Positions 1-6,733 are shown, counted from the first letter of the stretch. The stretch: 8,625 nucleotides of DNA from Holosporales bacterium (GCA_003542655.1 DPKF01000165.1:1-8625), one strand, 5' to 3'. The notes: generated from the sequence alone by a model not told the origin. Made by a program: numbers and translations.

Positions 1-863
1 AGGGCCAGGTCACGTTGCGCCACCGGAAACCATTTTAGTTGTGAATTTAACCAGCCTATAACGCGTTTTGCATCATCAACTTTCTCTTGCTTTAAAAGTA
101 AGTTGATTCGTAGTTGATAATCTTTAGAATCCAGCACATCTTTAAATTCTGTGCGTAACAAATCCACTTCGGATTGTGGTGCATTGCTTGTGCGCCATGC
201 TTTTTTAATTAAATAGTTTGCATCTTGATTTTTCCCGTTTTTAATAAGTACTTTTGCATATAAAACGGTACCCTTAATAGTAATGGGCTTGTTATCTTCA
301 AACCATTTTAATAAGTCTTCAACACCATGCTGAAACGTAAGCTGATTTTCCAATTTTTCTTTTAAAAGTGTGATATTTGGCCAATCTTTATGTTGTGCTA
401 TAAATTGTTTTAATTCTTGAACAGTTGGGGTGGGTTCTTCAACTAATTTTTTCCATAATTTATATTCAACATCTATTCCGTATGATGGGCCGCCAATATA
501 ATCTGAATATTTAGGTGGCGCAACCGTGCCCGATTTTATTTTTTCATTTTGTGTTGATAAAAAGTTTTCTTGCTCTTCTTTCTCAGAGGTTTTAATGCAT
601 GCTTGTTGCGCTGGCTGTGGGACAGTTTTTTGCTTTTCTTGCGGTTTTGCTTTAATTTCTTTGTTTGCTTTTCTTTTGATGGCGTTATGTTTTTTTTTAT
701 ATATAATTTTTGATGTTTTCGTGCCATGTTTATTTTTTTTAGAGCGCCCCTGCAGCGAGGTGCTGCATATAGCGATTATCATAAAAAGAATAATAAGGTT
801 GGCCAGAGCGCTGATATGTTTTATACTGGGGGCAACTGTTGTTTTTTGAAACACAAAAAACAT
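1..863 (-). CDS. slt: Soluble lytic murein transglycosylase, N-terminal part (runs off left edge)
   Basis: Only the first 287 codons are in the window; the C-terminal catalytic SLT domain lies beyond position 1. The family cleaves peptidoglycan glycan strands in the periplasm, forming 1,6-anhydro-muropeptides. Read from the ATG at 861-863, the protein begins with a hydrophobic segment (about residues 18-34, HISALANLIILFMIIAIC) that should act as a signal peptide or anchor. A very basic Lys-rich stretch follows (about 41-75), then a Gln/Glu-rich linker. From about residue 128 the sequence resembles the helical superhelix domain of alphaproteobacterial Slt, with helical-repeat phrases such as FIAQHKDWPNITLLKEKLE, LLKWFEDNKPITIKG and YLIKKAWRTS. 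The assignment is by family resemblance of this region, since no catalytic residues are visible. The start is uncertain: an AGG directly abuts ATG 863, and a second in-frame ATG at 780-782 sits inside the hydrophobic segment. The gene is divergent from the phosphatase gene at 958. Confidence 0.72.
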   Translation of the reverse strand, partial: MFFVFQKTTVAPSIKHISALANLIILFMIIAICSTSLQGRSKKNKHGTKTSKIIYKKKHNAIKRKANKEIKAKPQEKQKTVPQPAQQACIKTSEKEEQENFLSTQNEKIKSGTVAPPKYSDYIGGPSYGIDVEYKLWKKLVEEPTPTVQELKQFIAQHKDWPNITLLKEKLENQLTFQHGVEDLLKWFEDNKPITIKGTVLYAKVLIKNGKNQDANYLIKKAWRTSNAPQSEVDLLRTEFKDVLDSKDYQLRINLLLKQEKVDDAKRVIGWLNSQLKWFPVAQRDLA

Positions 864-957
864 CCTAAACGTGAACTGATACAATAATTCTGACAATAAT
901 TGTACTTTTTGTCCAGACCCACAGCTAAGACACTAATTTAAAAGGACTGCCACAATC
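864..957. promoter_or_regulatory. Divergent intergenic region with a direct repeat and a small palindrome
   Basis: This 94-base gap must hold the 5' signals of both slt (leftward) and the HAD phosphatase gene (rightward). The 9-mer ACAATAATT occurs at 881-889 and again at 893-901, 12 bases apart. The second copy extends to the palindrome ACAATAATTGT (893-903). Such an arrangement could bind a regulator or simply be chance in AT-rich DNA. No convincing -35/-10 pair was found on either strand. An AAAGGA at 941-946 is the ribosome binding site of the downstream gene. Confidence 0.35.
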
Positions 958-1611
958 ATGACACAGCAAACAATTATAGCGCCACAAGCCTTTATTTTTG
1001 ATTGGGATAATACGCTTGTTAATTCTTGGGATATGATTTATGACATCGTTAATCATACTTTAAAAACCTTTCGTGGCGAAACATGGCCTATGGAAAAAAT
1101 TAAGGAAAGCACACACCTTTCGGCAAAAGATAATTTTCCTAAAATATTTGGTGACAAAGCAGAGGACGCTTTAGCAGAACTAAGACGTTACGCTGAAGAC
1201 AATCATACAAAATACTTAAATTCACTAACCATGCTGCCGGGTGCACTGGATCTGTTACAATATTTGAAAGCAAAGAAAATACCGTGCGCCATTGTTAGCA
1301 ATAAACATGCAAAGCGTTTACGCATTGAAGTTGAACACATGGGGTTGAATGACTATTTTACGGCTGTTTATGGATCAACCGATTTTCCACATGATAAGCC
1401 TAATCCTTATCCTGCAGAACGCGCTATAGAAGCTAATAAAATTGGGGCCCCATATACGTGGTTTGTTGGCGATACACCCGCCGATTGGGATTGTGCTCGT
1501 AATTCAGATTGTCAACCAATCGCCGTTGGCGAATTAACACATTTAGATGATTTGCCTAAAACAATATTTACAGATTTAAGTGCATTGCTAAATCATTTAA
1601 AAGTGGCATAG
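958..1611 (+). CDS. HAD-superfamily hydrolase, phosphoglycolate phosphatase-like
   Basis: A 217-aa cytoplasmic phosphatase of the haloacid dehalogenase superfamily. All four signature motifs are present. Motif I is DWDNTLV, with nucleophile D15 and acid/base D17. Motif II is the serine of SNK (S114). Motif III is K147 in HDKPNPYP. Motif IV is GDTPAD, with D172 and D176. The helical cap lies between motifs I and II (about 25-95), as in the Gph/phosphoglycolate phosphatase subgroup, and the length fits that subgroup. The substrate cannot be read from the sequence: phosphoglycolate is the usual guess, but other small phosphate esters are possible. The start follows an AAAGGA at 941-946. The gene appears to be a single transcription unit ending at the hairpin at 1629-1663. 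The ordinary D at motif I+2 and complete motif IV argue that the enzyme is active. Confidence 0.88.
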   Translation: MTQQTIIAPQAFIFDWDNTLVNSWDMIYDIVNHTLKTFRGETWPMEKIKESTHLSAKDNFPKIFGDKAEDALAELRRYAEDNHTKYLNSLTMLPGALDLLQYLKAKKIPCAIVSNKHAKRLRIEVEHMGLNDYFTAVYGSTDFPHDKPNPYPAERAIEANKIGAPYTWFVGDTPADWDCARNSDCQPIAVGELTHLDDLPKTIFTDLSALLNHLKVA

Positions 1612-1628
1612 AAATTTGGGATAGGTAT

Positions 1629-1663
1629 AAAAAAACACCCTGATGAAAATCAGGGTGTTTTTT
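1629..1663. terminator. Bidirectional rho-independent terminator
   Basis: A perfect stem pairs ACACCCTGAT (1635-1644) with ATCAGGGTGT (1649-1658) around a GAAA loop. It is flanked by A-runs on the left (1629-1635) and T-runs on the right (1658-1663), so it reads as an intrinsic terminator on both strands. It sits 17 bases after the phosphatase stop codon and 28 bases after the end of the convergent minus-strand gene at 1692, so it probably serves both. Confidence 0.93.
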
Positions 1664-1691
1664 ATTTTCAGTAATAACTCAGTCTAATGTT

Positions 1692-2645
1692 TTATCGTGC
1701 TCTTGGATTTTGCAAAATGTCTGCCAACCTTCTGTATGCGGCTATTAGCCTTTCATTATTGTTTTCCCCGCTAGCAGCTCTGAATACCTCAGCTATATTA
1801 TGAATTGCTTCATTTAGCGCTTGCATATTTTGAGGCGTTTCACCATTAGGCATTTCTAAGCGGCCAATGACGGTCATTAAAGCTGTAAAAGCATCTCCAA
1901 GACGCGTAGCATTCGTTTCTCGGTTACCATTGGTACGGTCATTCAAAAGTGGTAAATCAGCCTGTGCAATTTCATCAGCCAGATTGACCATAGCACCTTG
2001 TAGCGGACGAGCATCCGCTCCCCAATCTGCTTGAGCAATGTCTCGTAGATCTCTAACAATGAGCTGGACAATCCCATCGTCTTCCCTTACGACGGCCTCC
2101 GCTAAACGATCTACAGGTAATTCTGTACGTCTTTGTCCAAGTGCATCATCTCCATCTTCTTCTTGAACTGATGCGACAGAACTAGCACGGCTTCTTACTG
2201 CAGGTGATCCAAGTGCATCATCTCCATCTGCTTCTTGAACTGATGCAACAGAACTAGCACGGCTTCTTACTGCAGGTGATCCAGGTGCATCATCTCCATC
2301 TGCTTCTTGAACAGGAGGAGCTGTTGCGACACGAGGTTCTGCTGCTGCGACAGCAGCACGCATATTGGCGACAGCGGTACCAAATCCACGGCTTGGTGTG
2401 TAACCTCCATCCCCTTCAATTGCAGCAACCTCACCATTCAACAATGCTACCATACCAGCTATATCATTGTTCTGTAACAAGGATCTAGACAGTGCAAAAA
2501 CATTACGCGCGCTCTGTGCAGTGGTTTGTGCCTGATTAGGTGCTGGTCTTTCAGATGCCTCAACGCTATTAAAATGTGGCGTGCTATTAATTACTAAACA
2601 TGCCGCAGATAATAAAAATGTTGATATTATTTTGTTCTTTTTCAT
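1692..2645 (-). CDS. Exported repeat-containing protein of unknown function (317 aa)
   Basis: I do not recognise a family. The start is set at ATG 2643-2645 rather than the ATG at 2702. It has an AAGGA (2653-2657) at good spacing and begins with a clean signal peptide (MKKNKIISTFLLSAACLVIN...) with a likely signal peptidase I site after VEA (residue 30). Residues about 50-102 form a short domain shared with the neighbouring paralogue at 2730-3125 (core GMVALLNGEVAAIEGDGGY). Residues about 112-170 are near-exact 24-aa repeats containing VQEADGDDALG and SPAVRSRASSVAS, alternately acidic and Ser/Arg-rich. Residues about 175-317 look helical, with no cysteine and no transmembrane segment. The protein should therefore be periplasmic or secreted. 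It is downstream of the paralogue (84-base gap, same strand) and ends at the shared hairpin at 1629-1663. A role in the envelope or toward a host is only a guess. Confidence 0.8.
   Translation of the reverse strand: MKKNKIISTFLLSAACLVINSTPHFNSVEASERPAPNQAQTTAQSARNVFALSRSLLQNNDIAGMVALLNGEVAAIEGDGGYTPSRGFGTAVANMRAAVAAAEPRVATAPPVQEADGDDAPGSPAVRSRASSVASVQEADGDDALGSPAVRSRASSVASVQEEDGDDALGQRRTELPVDRLAEAVVREDDGIVQLIVRDLRDIAQADWGADARPLQGAMVNLADEIAQADLPLLNDRTNGNRETNATRLGDAFTALMTVIGRLEMPNGETPQNMQALNEAIHNIAEVFRAASGENNNERLIAAYRRLADILQNPRAR
2137..2312 (-). repeat. 72-bp tandem repeats inside the 317-aa exported protein gene
   Basis: Two full 72-bp units (2137-2208 and 2209-2280) differ at only two positions. 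A third partial unit (2281-2312) differs from the second at one of 32 positions. The unit is 24 codons, so copy-number changes keep the frame. The near-identity suggests recent expansion by slippage or recombination. One of the differences between the full units is synonymous and the other changes Glu to Ala. Confidence 0.95.
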
Positions 2646-2657
2646 AAAATTATCCTT
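2562..2657 (-). repeat. Duplicated start region, copy A (partner 3042-3137)
   Basis: This 96-bp segment covers the ribosome binding site, start codon and signal peptide of the 317-aa protein gene. It aligns without gaps to 3042-3137, exactly 480 bp away, at 84 of 96 positions by hand count. The 32 bases 2621-2652 are identical to 3101-3132. This is the footprint of a tandem gene duplication. Confidence 0.93.
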
Positions 2658-2729
2658 ATAATTGTTCAAAACTTCTGCATATAATATTTTGCAAATTTTC
2701 AAGATTTTCTCTAGGTCAAAACAGAATTA

Positions 2730-3125
2730 TTACTCACCAAAAGGGTTAGCCTCTTCATCACTTTCCTCTTCTACATCGCCTGTGTCAAAAGTTAATTCAT
2801 TACTTTCTTCTGTATTTCCGCCTGCTGCTGCAATGCGCGCAAGCATGGTTTGCACAGCATTTATCAATTCTTCACTTGGTACGTATCCGGTATCAGCTTC
2901 AATTTCTTTAACCTCGCCATCTAACAATGCTTTCATACCTTCTATATTATTGCTCAGTACTAATTCTTCGGCTTGCCTGATAACAGAAGCAGATTTTTCG
3001 TCAGTGGAAGAATTGCCTACCGCTTGTCCATCAAATGCCGTAACGCTGCTAAAATATGGCGTGCTACTAACGGATAAACATGCCGCTGATAGTAAAAATA
3101 TTGATATTATTTTGTTCTTTTTCAT
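2730..3125 (-). CDS. Small exported acidic protein of unknown function (131 aa), paralogue of the 317-aa protein
   Basis: No family recognised. The protein starts at ATG 3125 behind an AAGGG (3133-3137). It has a signal peptide nearly identical to its neighbour's (MKKNKIISIFLLSAACLSVS...), with a likely cleavage after VTA (residue 30). Residues about 52-100 carry the common domain (NNIEGMKALLDGEVKEIEAD and YVPSEELINAV), which aligns with residues about 53-102 of the 317-aa protein with a one-residue indel. The last 30 residues are strongly acidic (EESNE..DVEEESDEEANPFGE) and replace the repeats and helical C-terminal region of the longer paralogue. LLSAAC resembles a lipobox, but Ser at -3 and the conserved VxA site make signal peptidase I more likely. 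It is first in a probable two-gene minus-strand unit and divergent from the bamF operon. Confidence 0.82.
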   Translation of the reverse strand: MKKNKIISIFLLSAACLSVSSTPYFSSVTAFDGQAVGNSSTDEKSASVIRQAEELVLSNNIEGMKALLDGEVKEIEADTGYVPSEELINAVQTMLARIAAAGGNTEESNELTFDTGDVEEESDEEANPFGE

Positions 3126-3137
3126 AAAATTACCCTT
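3042..3137 (-). repeat. Duplicated start region, copy B (partner 2562-2657)
   Basis: Second copy of the 96-bp duplicated segment, covering the ribosome binding site and signal-peptide codons of the 131-aa protein. Similarity continues more weakly into the common domain and fades upstream of the ribosome binding site. The motif AAATTTTCAA occurs upstream of both genes (2693-2702 and 3200-3209), but at different distances. Confidence 0.93.
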
Positions 3138-3224
3138 GATAAATCGTTAAAAACTCTTTGTCTATCTATATTTTTATAGGAAAAGTGTTAATAATTAGTA
3201 AATTTTCAAAATGTTTTTTCTTGG

Positions 3225-3253
3225 TTGTCATTTAGTGCAAGCGCGCATACTAT
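3225..3253 (+). promoter_or_regulatory. Sigma70-type promoter of the bamF-M16-rnr unit
   Basis: TTGTCA (3225-3230) and TACTAT (3248-3253) each differ from consensus by one base and are separated by exactly 17 bases. Transcription would start near 3260, leaving a leader of about 90 bases before the ATG at 3351. No other candidate in the 225-base divergent gap is as good. The leftward promoter for the 131-aa protein gene is not clear; TATAAA/TATAGA-like boxes near 3155-3172 lack a good -35 partner. Confidence 0.65.
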
Positions 3254-3350
3254 TTATGATTAAACGCATTAAGTTCTAAAATAATTTTTTCGATGCCCTT
3301 TGTTTATGGTATGTTGAAATTAGATAGTGTTAAGAAAACAAGGAAGATAA

Positions 3351-3590
3351 ATGAGATTTTTAATGACATTAACGATAGCTAGCATATTGTTAACGGGATG
3401 TGACACAGCAAAAAATGCTTTTGGTCTAAGTCGCTCACAACCAGATGAATTTTCTGTGACAGATAACCCGCCCCTTACAATTCCAAAAGAATTTCAAGTT
3501 GTACCCCCAATTAATGCGAAAGAAAATGAGAAAAAGTCCGACCCGTCACAGGCTGCTTTAAACGTATTAAAAAATAATAATGATAGCTAG
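3351..3590 (+). CDS. bamF: BamF-like outer-membrane assembly lipoprotein (DUF3035 type)
   Basis: A 79-aa lipoprotein with a short signal peptide and a clear lipobox, LTGC, giving lipidated C17. The stretch SQPDEFSVTDNPPLTIP through EFQVVPP (about residues 29-53) matches the SPDEFxVxxxxPLxxPPxFxLxPP signature of the alphaproteobacterial DUF3035 family. In Caulobacter this family is known as BamF, an accessory subunit of the BAM complex that folds beta-barrel proteins into the outer membrane. The family is usually longer: here only a short tail (55-79) follows the motif, so the copy is reduced to little more than the motif. The start has an AAGGA (3340-3344). The gene is first in a three-gene unit, with the M16 gene beginning 6 bases after its stop. 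Placing an M16 protein behind a DUF3035 gene is a common alphaproteobacterial arrangement. Confidence 0.78.
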   Translation: MRFLMTLTIASILLTGCDTAKNAFGLSRSQPDEFSVTDNPPLTIPKEFQVVPPINAKENEKKSDPSQAALNVLKNNNDS

Positions 3591-3596
3591 GTATTT

Positions 3597-4916
3597 ATGA
3601 CGACTTTTCACAAATTGTTAATTTTATTATGTTTCTGTGTAAATATTATTTTCGCAAATGATTTCCCAGTGACCGCACAGACAACCCCTAATGGGCAAAC
3701 TTATTGGGCACATAAAATTGATGATTTAGGTTTTGTTACATTTATTTTTACCTTTAAAAATACGGGTATTGCTTCTGATCCTTTGGATAAATTGGGTGCA
3801 ACAGCTATGCTGTGCGGTGTATTAGAGCGTGGTGGTGGTGCTTATGCAGAAGAAGAAATAGCCAAACTTTTAAAAAATATTCCTTGTGACTTATCAATAT
3901 CTGCGGGCGGTACTGAAGTTTGCATCTCTGTTCGTGTACCGACAAAAGATCTTCCTATAGCATTTTCAATTTTAGGGAACATACTATCAGTAAAGCAGAT
4001 GCCAGAAGAAAAACTAGCGTTAATTATAAAACAAACGATTGCCAGTTTAGAGCAATCTCTTCATGATCCAAGCGCAATTGCAAATAATTATTTTCAGGAA
4101 CAGTTTATTGGTAATCACCCTTTAAACAGGCAGGTAAAAACATTATTAAAGGCATTGCCCACTATTGTGCCGCTTGATTTGACCAATTCTTTACAGAACA
4201 TATTTCAAAAAAACAAACTTCAAGTAACGCTTGTTGGCGATTATGATATAAAAAAATGGGATATATTATTAGATGGATTTTTAGAAAATTTATACCCTGA
4301 GACAAAGGCATATAAATTACCAAAAGTGAATTTTCAAAACTTAGGTGAACATAAGCACAGTGAATATGATGTTCCACAAACAGTCATGTTTTTTGCAGCC
4401 CCTTGTATTGATGCAAAACATGATGATTTTTTGGCTTTTTCACTTGGTATAGAAATGATTGGTGGACCTGAGTCTGAATTATTTAAAGAGGTTCGTGAAA
4501 AACGAGGGCTTGTTTATTATATTGTAGCCGGTGTTAATGGGGATCCTGATTTGTCTATGATTCGTGGCCAAGCAGGATTTTTGCCTGATAAAACAAACGA
4601 GGTTATTGCGATCATTAAAAATGTTATCACTGATGCGCACAGCACATTGTCAGATAAAAAAATAACGCAATACCTAGAATCTGCAAAGCATAGTTTCGCC
4701 TTTGCACGCACAAATACATTTCAAATAGCAGGGCTCATGAAAAATAGTCAGTTATTAGGGAGATCAATAAACTGGCTTTCATCTTATCCTGAACGGCTTT
4801 CTAAGCTAAAGCCAGGCGATATTAAAAAAGCGCTGAAAGAACATTTACATGTTGATCATTTTTTATTTACAACCGTTGGTCGCATGCCACAATCTCTTAC
4901 AGTTTCTAAGTCATGA
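3597..4916 (+). CDS. Exported M16-family peptidase homologue lacking the zinc-binding motif
   Basis: A 439-aa protein with a signal peptide (residues 1-20, LLILLCFCVNIIFA) and the two-lobed M16 (pitrilysin/processing-peptidase) fold. In the N-terminal lobe, the position where active members have HxxEH reads ATAMLCG (about 68-74). The zinc ligands and the catalytic Glu are therefore absent. The C-terminal lobe keeps ELFKEVREKRGLVYY (about 294-308), including the Arg/Tyr substrate-contact pair (R303 with Y307 or Y308). In many alphaproteobacteria two M16 genes lie in tandem: a zinc-bearing subunit and an inactive partner. This one matches the inactive partner, and no active one is in the window. 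It is periplasmic. The ribosome binding site is weak (TAGGT over the bamF stop), so translation is probably coupled to bamF. Its stop overlaps the rnr start as ATGA. Confidence 0.85.
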   Translation: MTTFHKLLILLCFCVNIIFANDFPVTAQTTPNGQTYWAHKIDDLGFVTFIFTFKNTGIASDPLDKLGATAMLCGVLERGGGAYAEEEIAKLLKNIPCDLSISAGGTEVCISVRVPTKDLPIAFSILGNILSVKQMPEEKLALIIKQTIASLEQSLHDPSAIANNYFQEQFIGNHPLNRQVKTLLKALPTIVPLDLTNSLQNIFQKNKLQVTLVGDYDIKKWDILLDGFLENLYPETKAYKLPKVNFQNLGEHKHSEYDVPQTVMFFAAPCIDAKHDDFLAFSLGIEMIGGPESELFKEVREKRGLVYYIVAGVNGDPDLSMIRGQAGFLPDKTNEVIAIIKNVITDAHSTLSDKKITQYLESAKHSFAFARTNTFQIAGLMKNSQLLGRSINWLSSYPERLSKLKPGDIKKALKEHLHVDHFLFTTVGRMPQSLTVSKS

Positions 4917-6733
4917 CATATAAAGAAAAAAAACCTTCGAAGCGTGGGGCTTATCGTGTATCTGATGAGCAAAAAAAACGTCCGCATAAAAAACAGGGGG
5001 ATCGTCGTCTAAAGGCACCAAAACGGGGAACTTCCTCTTTTTATTACACAAAACCATTGATTGGTATTTTTAACCAGACGTCACCGAAATCAGGATATAT
5101 TAGAACAGTGCATAGGAAAGATCCTTTCCCAGGCGTTGCATTAGAAGGCGAGCAAACGGCCACTTTAAAGCATAATGATGTTGTGGTGTTTAATCTAAAA
5201 GATTCTTTTGAGCTGATAAAAGTAATTGGTACAATTGAGGATCCATCAATTTATGAAAAAATTGAAATTTGGCAAAATGACATACCCCACATTTTTCAAG
5301 AAAACTGTTTAGAACAAGCAGAACAAACCACAAAAGAAAAACCATCTTTAACTTCACCAAGGCGTATTGATTTACGACACATACCATTTGTGACAGTTGA
5401 TGGAGAAGATGCAAAAGATTTTGATGATGCTATTTATGCAGAGCCCATTAAAGATGGCTCGTGGAAAATTATGGTTGCGATCGCAGACGTTAGTTATTAC
5501 GTAGAACCGGGAACGCCCTTAGATATTGAGGCATTGAAGCGTGGAAATTCCGTTTATTTTCCAAATACCGTTATTCCCATGTTGCCGGTTTCATTGTCTA
5601 ATGATTTATGTTCGCTGCGCCCCAATGAAGACCGACTTGCGTTAGCTGTAGAAATGATCATTAATTCAAAAGGAAAGCCTTCTAATTTTAAGTTTTGCCG
5701 GGCTTTAATAACGTCGCGCGCGCGGTTAACCTATAAACAGGTTCAAGATGGTATTGATGGAACTTATGATGCAATGTGTTTGCCTGTGAAGACAGAAATT
5801 GACAATCTTTATGGCGCTTATAAATCGTTAGATCAGGCACGTAAAATTAGGGGAACGCTTAATATTTCAATCCCTGAATACAAAATAATTTTTGATGGAA
5901 ATGGCAGACCAAAACAGATTGAAGAATCTGAAGAGCGTATCAGTAATAAAATTATCGAAGAATTTATGATTTTAGCAAATGTATGCGCTGCTAAAGTTTT
6001 GTTAAAAAAACGTTATACAAGTATTTATCGCAATCACAAAACGCCTGATCAAAAACGTTATGAAAGTTTAACGGATGTTTTAACATCTCTTGGGCACAAG
6101 GTGCCTAAAAAGCAGCAGTTAACGCCACATCTTTTTAATAAGATTTTAAAAGCGGCTGAAGGTGATGAAAACCAAGATAAAATTCAAGAACTTGTTTTGC
6201 GTTGTCAATCACAAGCGCTTTATCAGTCTGAAAATTTAGGACATTTTGGCCTTAGTTTGTCTCATTATACGCACTTTACTTCTCCCATACGTCGGTATGC
6301 AGATTTAGTTGTCCACCGCAGTTTAGTGAATGCCTTAAACTTGGATGAAAAGTCCTATCCAATCCCTGATTTGGGCGATATGAATAGTGTTTCAGAGCAT
6401 ATTTCCCAAACAGAACGCAGTGCCGCAATTGCAGAGCGCAGTGTTAAAGAAAGATACGCCATTCATTTATTACAAAAAGATGCAGGAAAAATTTTTAACG
6501 GCAACATCGTGGGCGTTACCCAGTCTGGTATTTTTATTAAATTAAAGGGCACGAGTGCTGAAGGTTTTGTATCCGTTCGTGAATTGGATGATGATTATTA
6601 CACGTTAGAGGAAACACAGCATAAATTTGTTGGTAGAAAAACGAGAAAGGTCTATCAATTAGGACAAACACTTTCTGTCAAAATTATAGAGGCTGATCCG
6701 ACCGTATCTAAATTAAGCTTAAAAATAATTTAG
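4913..6733 (+). CDS. rnr: Ribonuclease R (3'-5' exoribonuclease), short form
   Basis: A cytoplasmic processive 3'-5' hydrolytic exoribonuclease that degrades structured RNA. Residues 1-40 are strongly basic. A cold-shock-like RNA-binding region follows (about 48-110), then HIFQENCLEQAEQ and the RNB catalytic domain from about 150. The active-site cluster TVDGEDAKDFDDAIY holds the expected aspartates D163, D169, D171 and D172. RLTY (Y274) and HFTSPIRRYADLVVHR (R460/R461) are the other RNB signatures. An S1 domain fills about 526-606, and the protein ends there. At 606 aa it is shorter than E. coli RNase R (813 aa). It lacks the N-terminal winged-helix region and the Lys-rich C-terminal tail; the basic N-terminus may substitute for the tail. 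The start overlaps the M16 stop, so translation is coupled. Two runs of eight A lie in its first 65 bases. Confidence 0.95.
   Translation: MTYKEKKPSKRGAYRVSDEQKKRPHKKQGDRRLKAPKRGTSSFYYTKPLIGIFNQTSPKSGYIRTVHRKDPFPGVALEGEQTATLKHNDVVVFNLKDSFELIKVIGTIEDPSIYEKIEIWQNDIPHIFQENCLEQAEQTTKEKPSLTSPRRIDLRHIPFVTVDGEDAKDFDDAIYAEPIKDGSWKIMVAIADVSYYVEPGTPLDIEALKRGNSVYFPNTVIPMLPVSLSNDLCSLRPNEDRLALAVEMIINSKGKPSNFKFCRALITSRARLTYKQVQDGIDGTYDAMCLPVKTEIDNLYGAYKSLDQARKIRGTLNISIPEYKIIFDGNGRPKQIEESEERISNKIIEEFMILANVCAAKVLLKKRYTSIYRNHKTPDQKRYESLTDVLTSLGHKVPKKQQLTPHLFNKILKAAEGDENQDKIQELVLRCQSQALYQSENLGHFGLSLSHYTHFTSPIRRYADLVVHRSLVNALNLDEKSYPIPDLGDMNSVSEHISQTERSAAIAERSVKERYAIHLLQKDAGKIFNGNIVGVTQSGIFIKLKGTSAEGFVSVRELDDDYYTLEETQHKFVGRKTRKVYQLGQTLSVKIIEADPTVSKLSLKII

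Noticed and set aside
526..849. 107-codon Phe/Cys-rich open frame on the plus strand
   Set aside because: It is antisense to the Lys-rich N-terminus of slt; the Phe/Cys content comes from the complementary A-rich codons. Slt homology on the other strand is clear.
2137..2312. Possible CRISPR array
   Set aside because: The units are contiguous 72-bp tandem repeats without unique spacers and lie in frame inside a gene.
2646..2702. Upstream extension of the 317-aa protein to an ATG at 2702, adding 19 residues
   Set aside because: The added peptide has no ribosome binding site in front and would bury the signal peptide. The internal ATG at 2645 has AAGGA and matches the start of its paralogue base for base.
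2662..3150. 162-codon open frame on the plus strand, antisense to the 131-aa gene
   Set aside because: It lies opposite a gene with a good start, signal peptide and paralogue. Its Ser-rich product looks like a mirror of that gene's codons, and it has no convincing ribosome binding site.
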